From Bacteroidia bacterium (lineage in GTDB: Bacteria; Bacteroidota; Bacteroidia; Chitinophagales; JAUHXS01): 64,000 bases of DNA. Position 1 is the stretch's first letter; each line of letters begins with the position of its first letter. The translations under genes were made by a program, and so were the position numbers. A model generated the notes under the pieces. That model was not told the origin of the DNA, ran no database searches, and saw nothing but the letters and a program-made list of their open reading frames with translations. Below, one piece after another: positions 25,655 to 34,123 of this stretch. The stretch spans positions 1 through 64,000 of the forward strand of contig JAUHXS010000011.1 in NCBI GenBank assembly GCA_030426955.1. The letters run 5' to 3'.

Positions 25655-26548
25655 ATGGCATGGAAAAAGTTAGGAAAAATTTTTGAGCCTAATAATAATG
25701 CGTATTGGCTTTTTTCTCATGCTTCCAATCCATTTGCGGAGCTTATAGAGGGAAGTAGGTACAAAATATATTTTAGTAGTCGAGATAATCAGAATAGAGC
25801 ATATATTGGATATCTCATAGTTGATATGAAAGACCCCTTTCAGATTATTGAAGTGGCATCTGATCCGCTTATTGATTTAGGAGAGATAGGTGCCTTTGAT
25901 GATAATGGAATGTCTATGGCATGCACTATGCAAGTAAAGGATAAGAAATATTTGTACTATTTAGGATGGAATCTGGCAAATAATGTTCCTTTTAAGAATA
26001 GTATTGGTGTTATTCAAGCATCGGATAAGGGTGGGTTTGAACGTTTCTCAAAAGGACCAATGATGGATAGAGATTTAATAGATCCTTTTTCACTTTCATA
26101 TCCATATGTAATCTTTGATGAAGGTGTATATAAAATGTGGTATGGTTCACATAAGAAATGGGGTAAAACAACTAGTGATATGATTCATTGTCTGAAATAT
26201 GCTGAATCAAATGATGGTATTCATTGGAATAGAACTGATAAGGTTTGTATAGATACGGATGAGAGAGATTATGCGTTCTCAAGACCATGTATCATAAAAC
26301 ATAATGACATATATAAAATGTGGTACTCTTTTAGAGGGGGAAAATACAGAATCGGGTATGCTGAATCAAAAGATGGCACAGAGTGGCATAGAAAGGATCA
26401 AGAGGTTGGAATTACGGTCTCACAAAATGGTTGGGATAGTGAGATGATCTGCTATCCTCATGTTTTTAAATTTGATGAAAAATATTACATGCTTTATAAT
26501 GGAAATAGTTACGGAAAGACCGGGTTTGGAATAGCTGTTTTGCAATAA
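25655..26548 (+). CDS. Five-bladed beta-propeller, glycoside hydrolase 43/32/130-like protein
   Basis: A 297-residue protein without a signal peptide. It shows repeated propeller-blade signatures: YKIYFSSRDNQNRAYIGY, YLYYLGW, YKMWYGSHK, CLKYAESNDGIHWNR, YKMWYSFRGGKYRIGYAESKDGTEWHR and YYMLYNGNSYGKTGFGIAV. These are typical of GH32/43/68 and GH130 folds. It should be cytoplasmic, so it is not a simple polysaccharide-degrading enzyme. Possible roles are a phosphorylase, a transglycosidase or a non-catalytic sugar-binding protein. Catalytic residues cannot be fixed by eye. Confidence 0.6.
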   Translation: MAWKKLGKIFEPNNNAYWLFSHASNPFAELIEGSRYKIYFSSRDNQNRAYIGYLIVDMKDPFQIIEVASDPLIDLGEIGAFDDNGMSMACTMQVKDKKYLYYLGWNLANNVPFKNSIGVIQASDKGGFERFSKGPMMDRDLIDPFSLSYPYVIFDEGVYKMWYGSHKKWGKTTSDMIHCLKYAESNDGIHWNRTDKVCIDTDERDYAFSRPCIIKHNDIYKMWYSFRGGKYRIGYAESKDGTEWHRKDQEVGITVSQNGWDSEMICYPHVFKFDEKYYMLYNGNSYGKTGFGIAVLQ

Positions 26549-26557
26549 TAACCTCTA

Positions 26558-27679
26558 GTGAAAAAAGTCTATTTTCCTAATATCAATGGGTTGCGATTTA
26601 TAGCAGCATTTTTAGTTATAGTCCACCATACAGAAAATATGAAATCTTTGCTGGGGATGTCCAACTATGCAGGTGTTCCGTTCATTCATATTATTGGAAA
26701 ACTTGGTGTAATACTTTTTTTTGTACTTAGTGGCTTTTTAATCACCTACTTGTTATTGATAGAAAAGAGAGACACACATGCTGTATCTATTAAAAATTTC
26801 TACATTAGGAGGATTCTTAGAATTTGGCCACTGTATTATCTGATAATCATATTGGGATTATTCGTTTATCCAAACTTTAGTTTTTTTGACTTGCCAATCC
26901 AAGGTGCACAAAGTGGTACCTTAAAGTACATTCTTTTTTTTCTGATATTTCCTAATCTGGCACTCGCTATGTCAATTAAAGTACCTTTCATTTCTCTTAC
27001 ATGGTCGATTGGAGTAGAGGAGCAATTTTATATCATTTGGCCTAATGTATTAAAAAGATTTAAACCAAAACTTCAACTCTTCTTTGTTGTCTTAGTTGTT
27101 TACTTAGCGATAAAAATGATGTTATACTTTTTTATGAGTTATAATAATGGTAATCTTCTTATTGAAATAGTGTACAATTTTTGGAATTCTTTTGTGATAA
27201 GTGCTATGGCAATTGGAGCAATATTTGCTTATTTAGGTTTTAAAGATAGGGATGCAATAACTGATTTTTTATTCAAAAAACATGTTCAGTTAGGAGCATA
27301 TATTATAGTACTTATGCTTTTTGCTACTGGTTACGAATTTCCTCTTTTACATTATGAATGCTACTCTATTCTTTTTGGTGTAATTATTCTTAATTTAGCT
27401 TGTAATCCGTCATCTATTTTAAAGTTGGAATTTAAAATCCTTAACTATTTAGGTAAAATTTCTTATGGTTTATATATGTTTCATCCCATTGCAATATTCT
27501 TAATTCTAAAGTTACTTGTTAAGAATAATTTAGTAGTTAACTATGTAGCCATTTTAATATTTATAATAGCCTTAACTTCCTTTTTAGCAGCACTTTCATA
27601 TCATATCTACGAAGAGCGGTTTATTAAGGCTAAAAAGAAATTTTCTCAAGTACTCAGTGGCGAAAATGTAAACAAATGA
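26558..27679 (+). CDS. Acyltransferase-3 family membrane O-acyltransferase (second copy)
   Basis: A 373-residue polytopic protein with GLRFIAAFLVIVHHTEN (conserved R and HH), LGVILFFVLSGFLITYLLL, FYIRRILRIWPLYYL, SLTWSIGVEEQFYIIWP and ISYGLYMFHPIAIF. It is the same family as the gene at 13556 but clearly divergent, so it probably acts on a different sugar. Start codon GTG. It overlaps the sulfotransferase gene by four bases (ATGA). Confidence 0.88.
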   Translation: MKKVYFPNINGLRFIAAFLVIVHHTENMKSLLGMSNYAGVPFIHIIGKLGVILFFVLSGFLITYLLLIEKRDTHAVSIKNFYIRRILRIWPLYYLIIILGLFVYPNFSFFDLPIQGAQSGTLKYILFFLIFPNLALAMSIKVPFISLTWSIGVEEQFYIIWPNVLKRFKPKLQLFFVVLVVYLAIKMMLYFFMSYNNGNLLIEIVYNFWNSFVISAMAIGAIFAYLGFKDRDAITDFLFKKHVQLGAYIIVLMLFATGYEFPLLHYECYSILFGVIILNLACNPSSILKLEFKILNYLGKISYGLYMFHPIAIFLILKLLVKNNLVVNYVAILIFIIALTSFLAALSYHIYEERFIKAKKKFSQVLSGENVNK

Positions 27680-28563
27680 AAGATCAGGGACAAAACATAC
27701 ATGTTTTATTAGGAATGCCCCGTGCAGGTACAACCTTTTTATATCATAACTTACAATTACATCCGCAAATTTTTGTCCCTTTTAGAAGAAAAACAAATTA
27801 TTTTGCAATTCACTATGAGAAACCTTCTCAGTGGTATTATGAACATTTTAAAGACTTAAAGAGCAATCAGGTTGGACTTGATACTGATACCCTTAGTTTT
27901 CTTAACAATGATAGTCTAGAACGTTTCAAGAATAACTATAATGGACAATCCAAGGTGATTTTAGTAGTAAGGGATCCAGCATTTTGGAGTATGTCTTTAT
28001 ATAAACAAATAAAATCTTTTACCTTCAATATGCCTTCTTTTGAGAGTTATGTAAAAGAAGGGTACACATTAATTGAAGACGATTCCAAAATTCCGTATCA
28101 TTTTGAGCCAGGCGATATAAAAAATAGGATTGAAGATGTTATGAATTTTTTTGGAGATAATATATTGATTTTAAATTTCGACTTAATAAAAAAAGATCCT
28201 ACAAAGTTTTTAAATGCAATAGAGAACTTTTTAGGTATTGATTGTTTTTTTAAATCAGATAATTTTAAAAATGAACGTATTAATGCAGGAAATAGAAAAA
28301 GTTATAAGTTGATAAATAGTTTACTTCGAAAAAAATGGCTTATTGAGCTTTTACAAAACTATGTTCCTCGCAATTTTGTGCTTAAGCTTAGGAATACTTA
28401 TGATAAAAAAAGTATTAATAACAATTCTAAATCAGTAACACATTACTCTCAAGAGGATAGGCAGTTAGCAGAAGAATATTATAAATCTGATATTGAATAT
28501 GTGAAACAGCTATTTGTTAAGTCTGACATTATAGTTAAAGACGAAAAGTCATTTATTAAATGA
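27676..28563 (+). CDS. Sulfotransferase domain protein
   Basis: A 295-residue protein with the PAPS 5'-phosphosulfate loop HVLLGMPRAGTTFLYHNL (residues about 10-25) and the 3'-phosphate site KVILVVRDPAFWSMSLYKQI (about 93-112). FDLIKKDPTKFLNAIENFLGID matches the usual C-terminal region. It likely moves sulfate from PAPS to a sugar hydroxyl of the glycan. It overlaps genes on both sides by four bases, so it belongs to the cluster transcript. Confidence 0.8.
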   Translation: MKDQGQNIHVLLGMPRAGTTFLYHNLQLHPQIFVPFRRKTNYFAIHYEKPSQWYYEHFKDLKSNQVGLDTDTLSFLNNDSLERFKNNYNGQSKVILVVRDPAFWSMSLYKQIKSFTFNMPSFESYVKEGYTLIEDDSKIPYHFEPGDIKNRIEDVMNFFGDNILILNFDLIKKDPTKFLNAIENFLGIDCFFKSDNFKNERINAGNRKSYKLINSLLRKKWLIELLQNYVPRNFVLKLRNTYDKKSINNNSKSVTHYSQEDRQLAEEYYKSDIEYVKQLFVKSDIIVKDEKSFIK

Positions 28564-29558
28564 CTTTTCCGAAAGTTACTTTAAGAAAGGTATTCTTTAA
28601 CATATTTAAGATACTCCTATTTATTGTATTGATTTATTGGGTTGTTCGCGATATTGATGTTGAATTATTTCTAAATAAGCTTGGATCTTCCCATCTTGGA
28701 ATTCTTGTATTAGCTTTTGCCTTAAATATTTCAAGAAATTTTATAGGAGCTTTTAGAATCAAAATATTAATAGAAAGTGAAACAATATCAACTTGGCAAT
28801 TAACAAAAGATTATCTAGGAGGGGCTTTTTTTAATAATCTTCTGCCCAGTGCAATAGGAGGAGATTTCTACAGAGGTTATAAGTTAAAAAAGTATGGTCT
28901 TAAGAATAAGGAGCTGCTAAGTGCATTAATAACAGAGCGTTTCTTAGGAGTAGTAAGCCTATGTATTTTATCTTTGTCTTATTTGATCTTTTTTAAACAA
29001 TTATGGGATATTTCAATCATTAGAATGTTTACCGTATTAAGTTTTGGATTGCTCCTTATTACTCTATTTTTGTTTTATCCTAAGATTAGACATATTATTG
29101 TCAATATACTTAATGCTCTTAAGTTGAGCTTTTTGCTGAAATTAAGAGACTTACTTTTAGCTATCTTTGACTTCTTTTCAAAGAAACGTCTTTTTTTATC
29201 GGGATTATTGCTATCCATCTTATATCAGATTGTTGGAGTTATTTCTATCTTATTTATAGGGCTATCTATTGAGGCTGATATCTCACTTGTTTATTACTTA
29301 ACCTTTATGCCCATTATATGGCTTGTTACTATGGTTCCAATATCTATTAATGGAATGGGGATAAGAGAGCAAATGCATATTATTCTTTTTAGTAAAATAG
29401 GGATTTCCGATGAAACTGCAGTAGCCATTTCCTTTTTGTTCTTTGTACAAATACTTTTACAGGGTATTCTTGGAGCAGTTATTGTTTTTATTTTTAATAA
29501 AAATGATTTTAACTTTATGAAGTTGAAGCATGAAAATAAGCTAAATAAAACTATTTAA
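28560..29558 (+). CDS. Lysylphosphatidylglycerol synthetase-type (UPF0104) transmembrane protein
   Basis: A 332-residue membrane protein with about eight helices. GGAFFNNLLPSAIGGDFYRGYKLKKYG and ALITERFLGVVSL match the flippase-like domain of MprF and the UPF0104/AglD family. C-terminal MVPISINGMGIREQMHI is another conserved block. There is no aminoacyl-transfer domain. Members in glycan clusters may flip lipid-linked intermediates or aid glycosyl transfer; the exact role here is unknown. Confidence 0.75.
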   Translation: MTFPKVTLRKVFFNIFKILLFIVLIYWVVRDIDVELFLNKLGSSHLGILVLAFALNISRNFIGAFRIKILIESETISTWQLTKDYLGGAFFNNLLPSAIGGDFYRGYKLKKYGLKNKELLSALITERFLGVVSLCILSLSYLIFFKQLWDISIIRMFTVLSFGLLLITLFLFYPKIRHIIVNILNALKLSFLLKLRDLLLAIFDFFSKKRLFLSGLLLSILYQIVGVISILFIGLSIEADISLVYYLTFMPIIWLVTMVPISINGMGIREQMHIILFSKIGISDETAVAISFLFFVQILLQGILGAVIVFIFNKNDFNFMKLKHENKLNKTI

Positions 29559-29560
29559 AC

Positions 29561-30694
29561 TTGTATATCTCATTTAATCGACCGTATTTATGTGGCAAGG
29601 AATTTACCTATATACAAGATGCAATTGAGAGAGGAAAAATTTCTGGTAATGGACATTATACAAAACTCTGCCATCAATATTTTACTAATCACTACAATTT
29701 AAAAAAATGTTTGCTGACCTCAAGTTGCACGGACGCGCTTGAGATGTCTGCAATCCTATTGAATATTCAACCTGGTGATGAGGTCATTATGCCCTCATAT
29801 ACCTTTGTGAGTACGGCAAATGCATTTATATTGCGTGGGGCAAAGATCATATTTGCAGATAGTATGCAGAGCATGCCTAACATGGATCTTAATTCTTTAG
29901 AAGATTTAATTACTCCTAAAACAAAAGCTATTGTGGTTGTGCATTATGCAGGTATTGCTAATGACATGGATAGAATTATGAAAATTGCCTTAGATAACAA
30001 TATATATGTTATAGAAGATGCTGCTCAATGCGTTGATTCGTTCTATAAAAACAAGGCGCTTGGGTCAATTGGTCATTTGGGAGCATTTTCCTTTCATGAA
30101 ACTAAAAATATTATTTGTGGAGAGGGCGGGTTATTATCGATCAATGATGACCAATTTACAGATAGGTCTGAAGTTATTTGGGAGAAGGGAACAAATAGAG
30201 CAGCATTTTTCAGAGGAGAAGTTGATAAATATGGTTGGGTGGATCTAGGCTCTTCATTCTTACCTTCTGAAGTAGTATCAGCTTTTTTATATGCTCAATT
30301 AGAAAATTTAAAAGCTATTCAGAAGAAAAGAATTGAATTGTGGGACAAGTATTATGAAGTTCTTGAAAGATTAGAAGCGAGAGAATTAGCCGTTCTTCCG
30401 AGAATCCCTGAATATGCTACAAACAATGCACATATGTTTTATCTTATAACCCCAACTGGAGCGGTTAGAGATAGCCTTATTGAGCATTTGAAAAAAAATA
30501 ATGTTAACGCTGTTTTCCATTACCAAAGTTTACATAAAAGCCCTTACTTTAATGATAAGCATGATGGTCGAGTTTTATCCAGTGCCGATCACTTTTCAGA
30601 TTGCTTGATAAGGTTGCCATTATATTTTGACTTAACGTTAGAACAAACAACTTATATTGCTAATTCCATACTAGATTTTTATAAATTAAAATAA
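29561..30694 (+). CDS. wecE: dTDP-4-amino-4,6-dideoxygalactose transaminase
   Basis: A 377-residue PLP enzyme of the DegT/DnrJ/EryC1/StrS family. Its match to E. coli WecE (RffA) is strong from memory: FNRPYLCGKEFTYIQDAI, LTSSCTDALEMSAILLNIQ, VHYAGIANDMD, EDAAQCV, FSFHETKN with the PLP lysine Lys182, and WEKGTNRAAFFRGEVDKYGW. It makes dTDP-Fuc4N from dTDP-4-keto-6-deoxyglucose with glutamate. The RmlA and RmlB steps needed before it are not in the window. Start is TTG, two bases after the previous stop. Confidence 0.9.
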   Translation: MYISFNRPYLCGKEFTYIQDAIERGKISGNGHYTKLCHQYFTNHYNLKKCLLTSSCTDALEMSAILLNIQPGDEVIMPSYTFVSTANAFILRGAKIIFADSMQSMPNMDLNSLEDLITPKTKAIVVVHYAGIANDMDRIMKIALDNNIYVIEDAAQCVDSFYKNKALGSIGHLGAFSFHETKNIICGEGGLLSINDDQFTDRSEVIWEKGTNRAAFFRGEVDKYGWVDLGSSFLPSEVVSAFLYAQLENLKAIQKKRIELWDKYYEVLERLEARELAVLPRIPEYATNNAHMFYLITPTGAVRDSLIEHLKKNNVNAVFHYQSLHKSPYFNDKHDGRVLSSADHFSDCLIRLPLYFDLTLEQTTYIANSILDFYKLK

Positions 30695-30699
30695 ATATT

Positions 30700-31389
30700 A
30701 TGTTCGTAATATCAGAAATATCACCACAATTCGGCGGAAAAGTCGAAGTCGCAGAGCAAATGATTTTGCAATCTAAAATGGCTGGTGCAGACGCGATTAA
30801 AGTACAACTATATACCGAAACCCAGTTTGGTGAAGAAAGGGCATATCTCTCCATGCCTTTTGAGCAATTAGAAAGATTAAAGAAGTTTGCAGATAACCTT
30901 AATATTCCTTTGTTTGCTACACCATTTACAATGGATCGATTGGATTGGTGTTTGAAATTAAAATTGCCATATCTAAAAGTTGCAGCAAGAATGCATAGAG
31001 AAATGCCAGATTTAGTGCAAGCTATAATGGACCAAAACATCCCCACCTTTGTGTCAATTCCTTCAGATCAGGATCCTAATGAAGTTGAAAAATTTGATCA
31101 TGCTACCTACCTGTATTGTGTAGTAAAATATCCAACCAGGGTAGATGAGTTCAGTATGCCAGATTTTAACAATTCGTGTTTTGAAGGTATCTCCGATCAT
31201 ACACTTGGAAATTCAGGTGCATTATATGCTTCAGCACATGGAGCAAAATATTTAGAAAAGCATTTTACACTGCGTCATTCACATCAGTTTGTAACAGAAC
31301 AAGCACATCTTGGTTCTATGGATACAAGAGATTTGGCATTAATAAAAAATACAGCTAAAGAATTTGAAACGATAAGGAGCGTGCTTTAA
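30700..31389 (+). CDS. NeuB-like nonulosonic acid synthase lacking the SAF domain
   Basis: A 229-residue TIM-barrel protein of the N-acetylneuraminate synthase family: FVISEISPQFGGKVEVAEQMI, AGADAIKVQLYTETQF, IPLFATPFTMDRLDW, YLKVAARMH, ISDHTLGN and AKYLEKHFTLRH. The family condenses PEP with a hexosamine. Usual members have about 340 residues with a C-terminal antifreeze-like SAF domain that helps bind the sugar. Here the protein stops right after the barrel, and the next gene starts two bases later and is unrelated. No NeuC/LegG-type epimerase was found. Function may therefore differ from classical sialic acid synthesis. Confidence 0.75.
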   Translation: MFVISEISPQFGGKVEVAEQMILQSKMAGADAIKVQLYTETQFGEERAYLSMPFEQLERLKKFADNLNIPLFATPFTMDRLDWCLKLKLPYLKVAARMHREMPDLVQAIMDQNIPTFVSIPSDQDPNEVEKFDHATYLYCVVKYPTRVDEFSMPDFNNSCFEGISDHTLGNSGALYASAHGAKYLEKHFTLRHSHQFVTEQAHLGSMDTRDLALIKNTAKEFETIRSVL

Positions 31390-31390
31390 G

Positions 31391-32722
31391 TTGGCAACTA
31401 CAAATTTCTTTGATTCTTACTTTTTCTTCCATAAGCTATTGAATGGTAGAGATCTTACACTACAAGAAAGGCTTGCTAGGGAGTCTTTATTGAACTTTCC
31501 TACCTATAGACTTCCAGAATCGTCCAAACATGACAAGCTGATTGGCTTTAAAGTGCTTTATAGAACTACGAAAAGAATATTGAAAAGTTCTAATGCTTGT
31601 CGAAAGTTCGGGAAAAACAGTTGCTGTATATTGGATGGGGGTTTTAGGTTTTATGAAGTTGATACAGAGTATATATCAAAAGTTGCCCCTCAATATTCAG
31701 GGTGGTTTATTGCTAAGGAAGATATTTTAGGAAATGGATCCATGATGGTAAGAATAACTAATATGCTTCTCACCATAGCTTTTTATTCTCCATTAGCATT
31801 GAAGTGTTTTTTTAACTCAAAAAGGAAAAATATAGCTTTAATTATATCTGAAGCTCTGGAGGCTAACCTGCTATTAAGGGTATTGAAAAAGCTGGAAATA
31901 AACTTAGTTGTGGATTATTTAAACTATGAGAAAGACAGTAATGCACTATATCTGTATCTCCAAAAAAATGAAATTAAAGTCATTAAGTTTCCTTCACCTG
32001 GGCCTTTAATGACACACAATCGTATTTTACTTTCGGATGAACTTTCTTTAAGTGCTCACTATCAATTTGAAGAATATGAAAAGCTCAAAAATCAGTCAAT
32101 ACTCGTTGAAAAAGTGAATAAATGGCCACCGGAAAATGCAATGACCTACATTAATAAATACATAAATGAAGAGAAAAAAGCACCCCTTAATACATTAGGT
32201 TATTATTCTCACGGAAGTTGGCTTAGAAAAGAGGAAGGTCATTCAGATGACGGCCTAGACTTGTACAGTCAGGAAAAAAGATTACTATTAGACTTAAGTC
32301 AATTTTTACAAAAAAATAAGGAATATCAGTTGACTATATATTTACACCCAAAAGAAAAGAGAAAAGAACTTCAGCAAGAGATGGAATCATTTTATAAAAT
32401 ACAGTTGAAAGGAGTAAACTTTTCTTTGTTTAAAGACAATATAAAAACATCTGATGTTTTTAGTCAAGTAGATGTTGCTTTAGCTGCATTTTCAACAGTT
32501 ATCTATGAGCGGCTATTTTGCGGGTACAAAACTCTCATCGGTAATTATGGGAAAAGTGAGTTCCCAATTCCAGAAAGCACACTAAACAATATTTGTTTTG
32601 GTAACTTTACTGAATTGAGCGAGCAAGTAGAAAAAATCTCAAAGCTTGACAATGATGGCTTTTTTAAGAAGAATAAATTAGAAGGCTATAAATACGATAC
32701 ATATCCATTTTTTAAGAATTAA
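31391..32722 (+). CDS. Unknown glycan-cluster protein, candidate nonulosonate transferase
   Basis: A 443-residue protein, soluble apart from a hydrophobic patch around 118-140. The C-terminal half looks like a GT-B donor domain: LGYYSHGSWLRKEEGH, a DDG triplet at about 286-288, YLHPKE with HP at about 319, then VDVALAAFSTVIYERLFCGYK with Ser-Thr near 366, and a Gly-rich end. Acidic-acidic-Gly, HP and Ser/Thr motifs in that order are known from bacterial sialyl- and polysialyltransferases, but the DDG-HP spacing here is short. It sits two bases after the NeuB-like gene. I do not recognise the family with certainty. Start is TTG. Confidence 0.45.
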   Translation: MATTNFFDSYFFFHKLLNGRDLTLQERLARESLLNFPTYRLPESSKHDKLIGFKVLYRTTKRILKSSNACRKFGKNSCCILDGGFRFYEVDTEYISKVAPQYSGWFIAKEDILGNGSMMVRITNMLLTIAFYSPLALKCFFNSKRKNIALIISEALEANLLLRVLKKLEINLVVDYLNYEKDSNALYLYLQKNEIKVIKFPSPGPLMTHNRILLSDELSLSAHYQFEEYEKLKNQSILVEKVNKWPPENAMTYINKYINEEKKAPLNTLGYYSHGSWLRKEEGHSDDGLDLYSQEKRLLLDLSQFLQKNKEYQLTIYLHPKEKRKELQQEMESFYKIQLKGVNFSLFKDNIKTSDVFSQVDVALAAFSTVIYERLFCGYKTLIGNYGKSEFPIPESTLNNICFGNFTELSEQVEKISKLDNDGFFKKNKLEGYKYDTYPFFKN

Positions 32723-33337
32723 ATGATAACAATAGTTGATTATGGTCTGGGTAATCTAGCTTCGATCAAAAACATGATTAAGAAGGTAGGAGGAGAAGCT
32801 ACGATATCTTCAAACTTAGAAGAAATAGGTAATGCATCAAAGTTAATCTTACCTGGTGTTGGTGCTTTTAATAAAGGCATGGAGAATATAAGTAACATGG
32901 GGTTGCAGTCGATTTTGAATAAAAAAGTTCTAGAGGATCGGGTGCCAATACTGGGGATTTGTTTAGGAATGCAGCTCTTAACCAATTATAGCGAAGAGGG
33001 AGATGTTAAAGGTTTGGGTTGGATTGATGCAAAGACTGCAAGGTTTCGTCTGAGCTCCAAAATATTAAAGGTTCCGCATATGGGTTGGGCAGATATTTCT
33101 ATCAATCAAAAGCAGCACCCTATATTTTCCGGTCTTGAGGATACTATTAGATACTATTTTGTGCATTCGTACTATGTTAGGTGTAAATCAGAAAAAAATG
33201 TATTGTGTACTGCAAAGCATGAAATAGACTTTGCTTGTGGAATTGTAAAAGATAATATTATTGGTTTTCAGTTCCATCCGGAAAAAAGCCATAAGTTTGG
33301 AATGACTCTTTTAAAAAATTATATTGATTATTGTTAA
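32723..33337 (+). CDS. hisH: HisH-type glutamine amidotransferase, glycan-cluster paralogue
   Basis: A 204-residue class I glutaminase: VDYGLGNLASIKNMI, LPGVGAF, nucleophile Cys80 in LGICLGMQLL, HMGW, YFVHSYYV and the His/Glu pair in FQFHPEKS. It directly precedes a HisF-like gene, but no other histidine gene is near. In Pseudomonas, Campylobacter and Legionella such HisH2/HisF2 pairs give ammonia to an N-acetyl sugar amidotransferase, which converts an N-acetyl to an acetamidino group. That partner is encoded at 45750. A role in histidine synthesis is less likely. Confidence 0.88.
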   Translation: MITIVDYGLGNLASIKNMIKKVGGEATISSNLEEIGNASKLILPGVGAFNKGMENISNMGLQSILNKKVLEDRVPILGICLGMQLLTNYSEEGDVKGLGWIDAKTARFRLSSKILKVPHMGWADISINQKQHPIFSGLEDTIRYYFVHSYYVRCKSEKNVLCTAKHEIDFACGIVKDNIIGFQFHPEKSHKFGMTLLKNYIDYC

Positions 33338-34114
33338 ATGAGAAGAGTTAGGATTATTCCAGTATTAACAGTTGACGGAAGCAAACTAGTCAAAACTGTA
33401 AAGTTCAAAAAACCTAACTATTTAGGAGACCCAATCAATGCTATAAAGATATTTAATGATAAGGAAGTTGATGAGGTTGTTGTGCTAGATATTACAGCTT
33501 CAAAAAATAATAAGGATATTAATTTTCAATTAGTTGAGGAGATGGCTGGAGAGTGCTTTATGCCATTAGCTTATGGTGGCGGAGTAAAGACTTTTGATCA
33601 TATTCAAAAACTTTTCTCCATTGGCGTTGAAAAGGTAATACTTAATTCTGTTTTAGAGACAAACATAGATTTAATTACTAAAGTAGCCAATCACTATGGA
33701 GCTCAAAGCACCGTAGTTGCTTTAGATATTAAAAAAAATATTTGGGGTACTCCCAAAGTGCATTTTAGAAGTGGTAAAAAATCTAGTAATATAAAGCCCA
33801 TTGATTTTGCTCAAAAGGTTGAATCAGCAGGAGCAGGTGAAATATTAATTAATAATATAGATCGAGATGGGACTTTTAAAGGACTAGATATGGAGTTGAT
33901 TAACTCAATTGCTACTTCAGTCAATATTCCTGTGATAGCCTGCGGTGGTGCCCACTCTATTGAAAATATAAAAGATGGGATTGTTTGTGGAGGTGCTTCA
34001 GCGGTGGCAGCAGGAAGTTTATTTGCTTACAAAGCAAATAATACTGCATCTATTCTCATCAACTATCCAAGTCAGGAGGAGCTGCACAAAGAAGTATTTA
34101 AACATCTTAGTTAA
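33338..34114 (+). CDS. hisF: HisF2/AglZ-type acetamidino modification protein
   Basis: A 258-residue HisF-like TIM barrel. FKKPNYLGDPINAIKIFNDKEVDEVVVLDITAS and GECFMPLAYGGGVKT match the Pseudomonas HisF2 branch. The catalytic Asp11 of true HisF (CLDV) is replaced: the residue here is Thr11 in IPVLTVDG, one residue shorter in the loop. The second catalytic Asp (VVALDIKK) and NIDRDGT are kept. Loss of Asp11 argues against imidazole glycerol phosphate synthesis and for a role as ammonia channel for sugar amidination with HisH. It begins on the base after the HisH stop. Confidence 0.85.
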   Translation: MRRVRIIPVLTVDGSKLVKTVKFKKPNYLGDPINAIKIFNDKEVDEVVVLDITASKNNKDINFQLVEEMAGECFMPLAYGGGVKTFDHIQKLFSIGVEKVILNSVLETNIDLITKVANHYGAQSTVVALDIKKNIWGTPKVHFRSGKKSSNIKPIDFAQKVESAGAGEILINNIDRDGTFKGLDMELINSIATSVNIPVIACGGAHSIENIKDGIVCGGASAVAAGSLFAYKANNTASILINYPSQEELHKEVFKHLS

Positions 34115-34123
34115 TATAAATTA

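Noticed and set aside
32723-34114. Part of a histidine biosynthesis operon
   Set aside because: No other his genes are near, the HisF-like protein lacks Asp11, and an N-acetyl sugar amidotransferase is in the same cluster.
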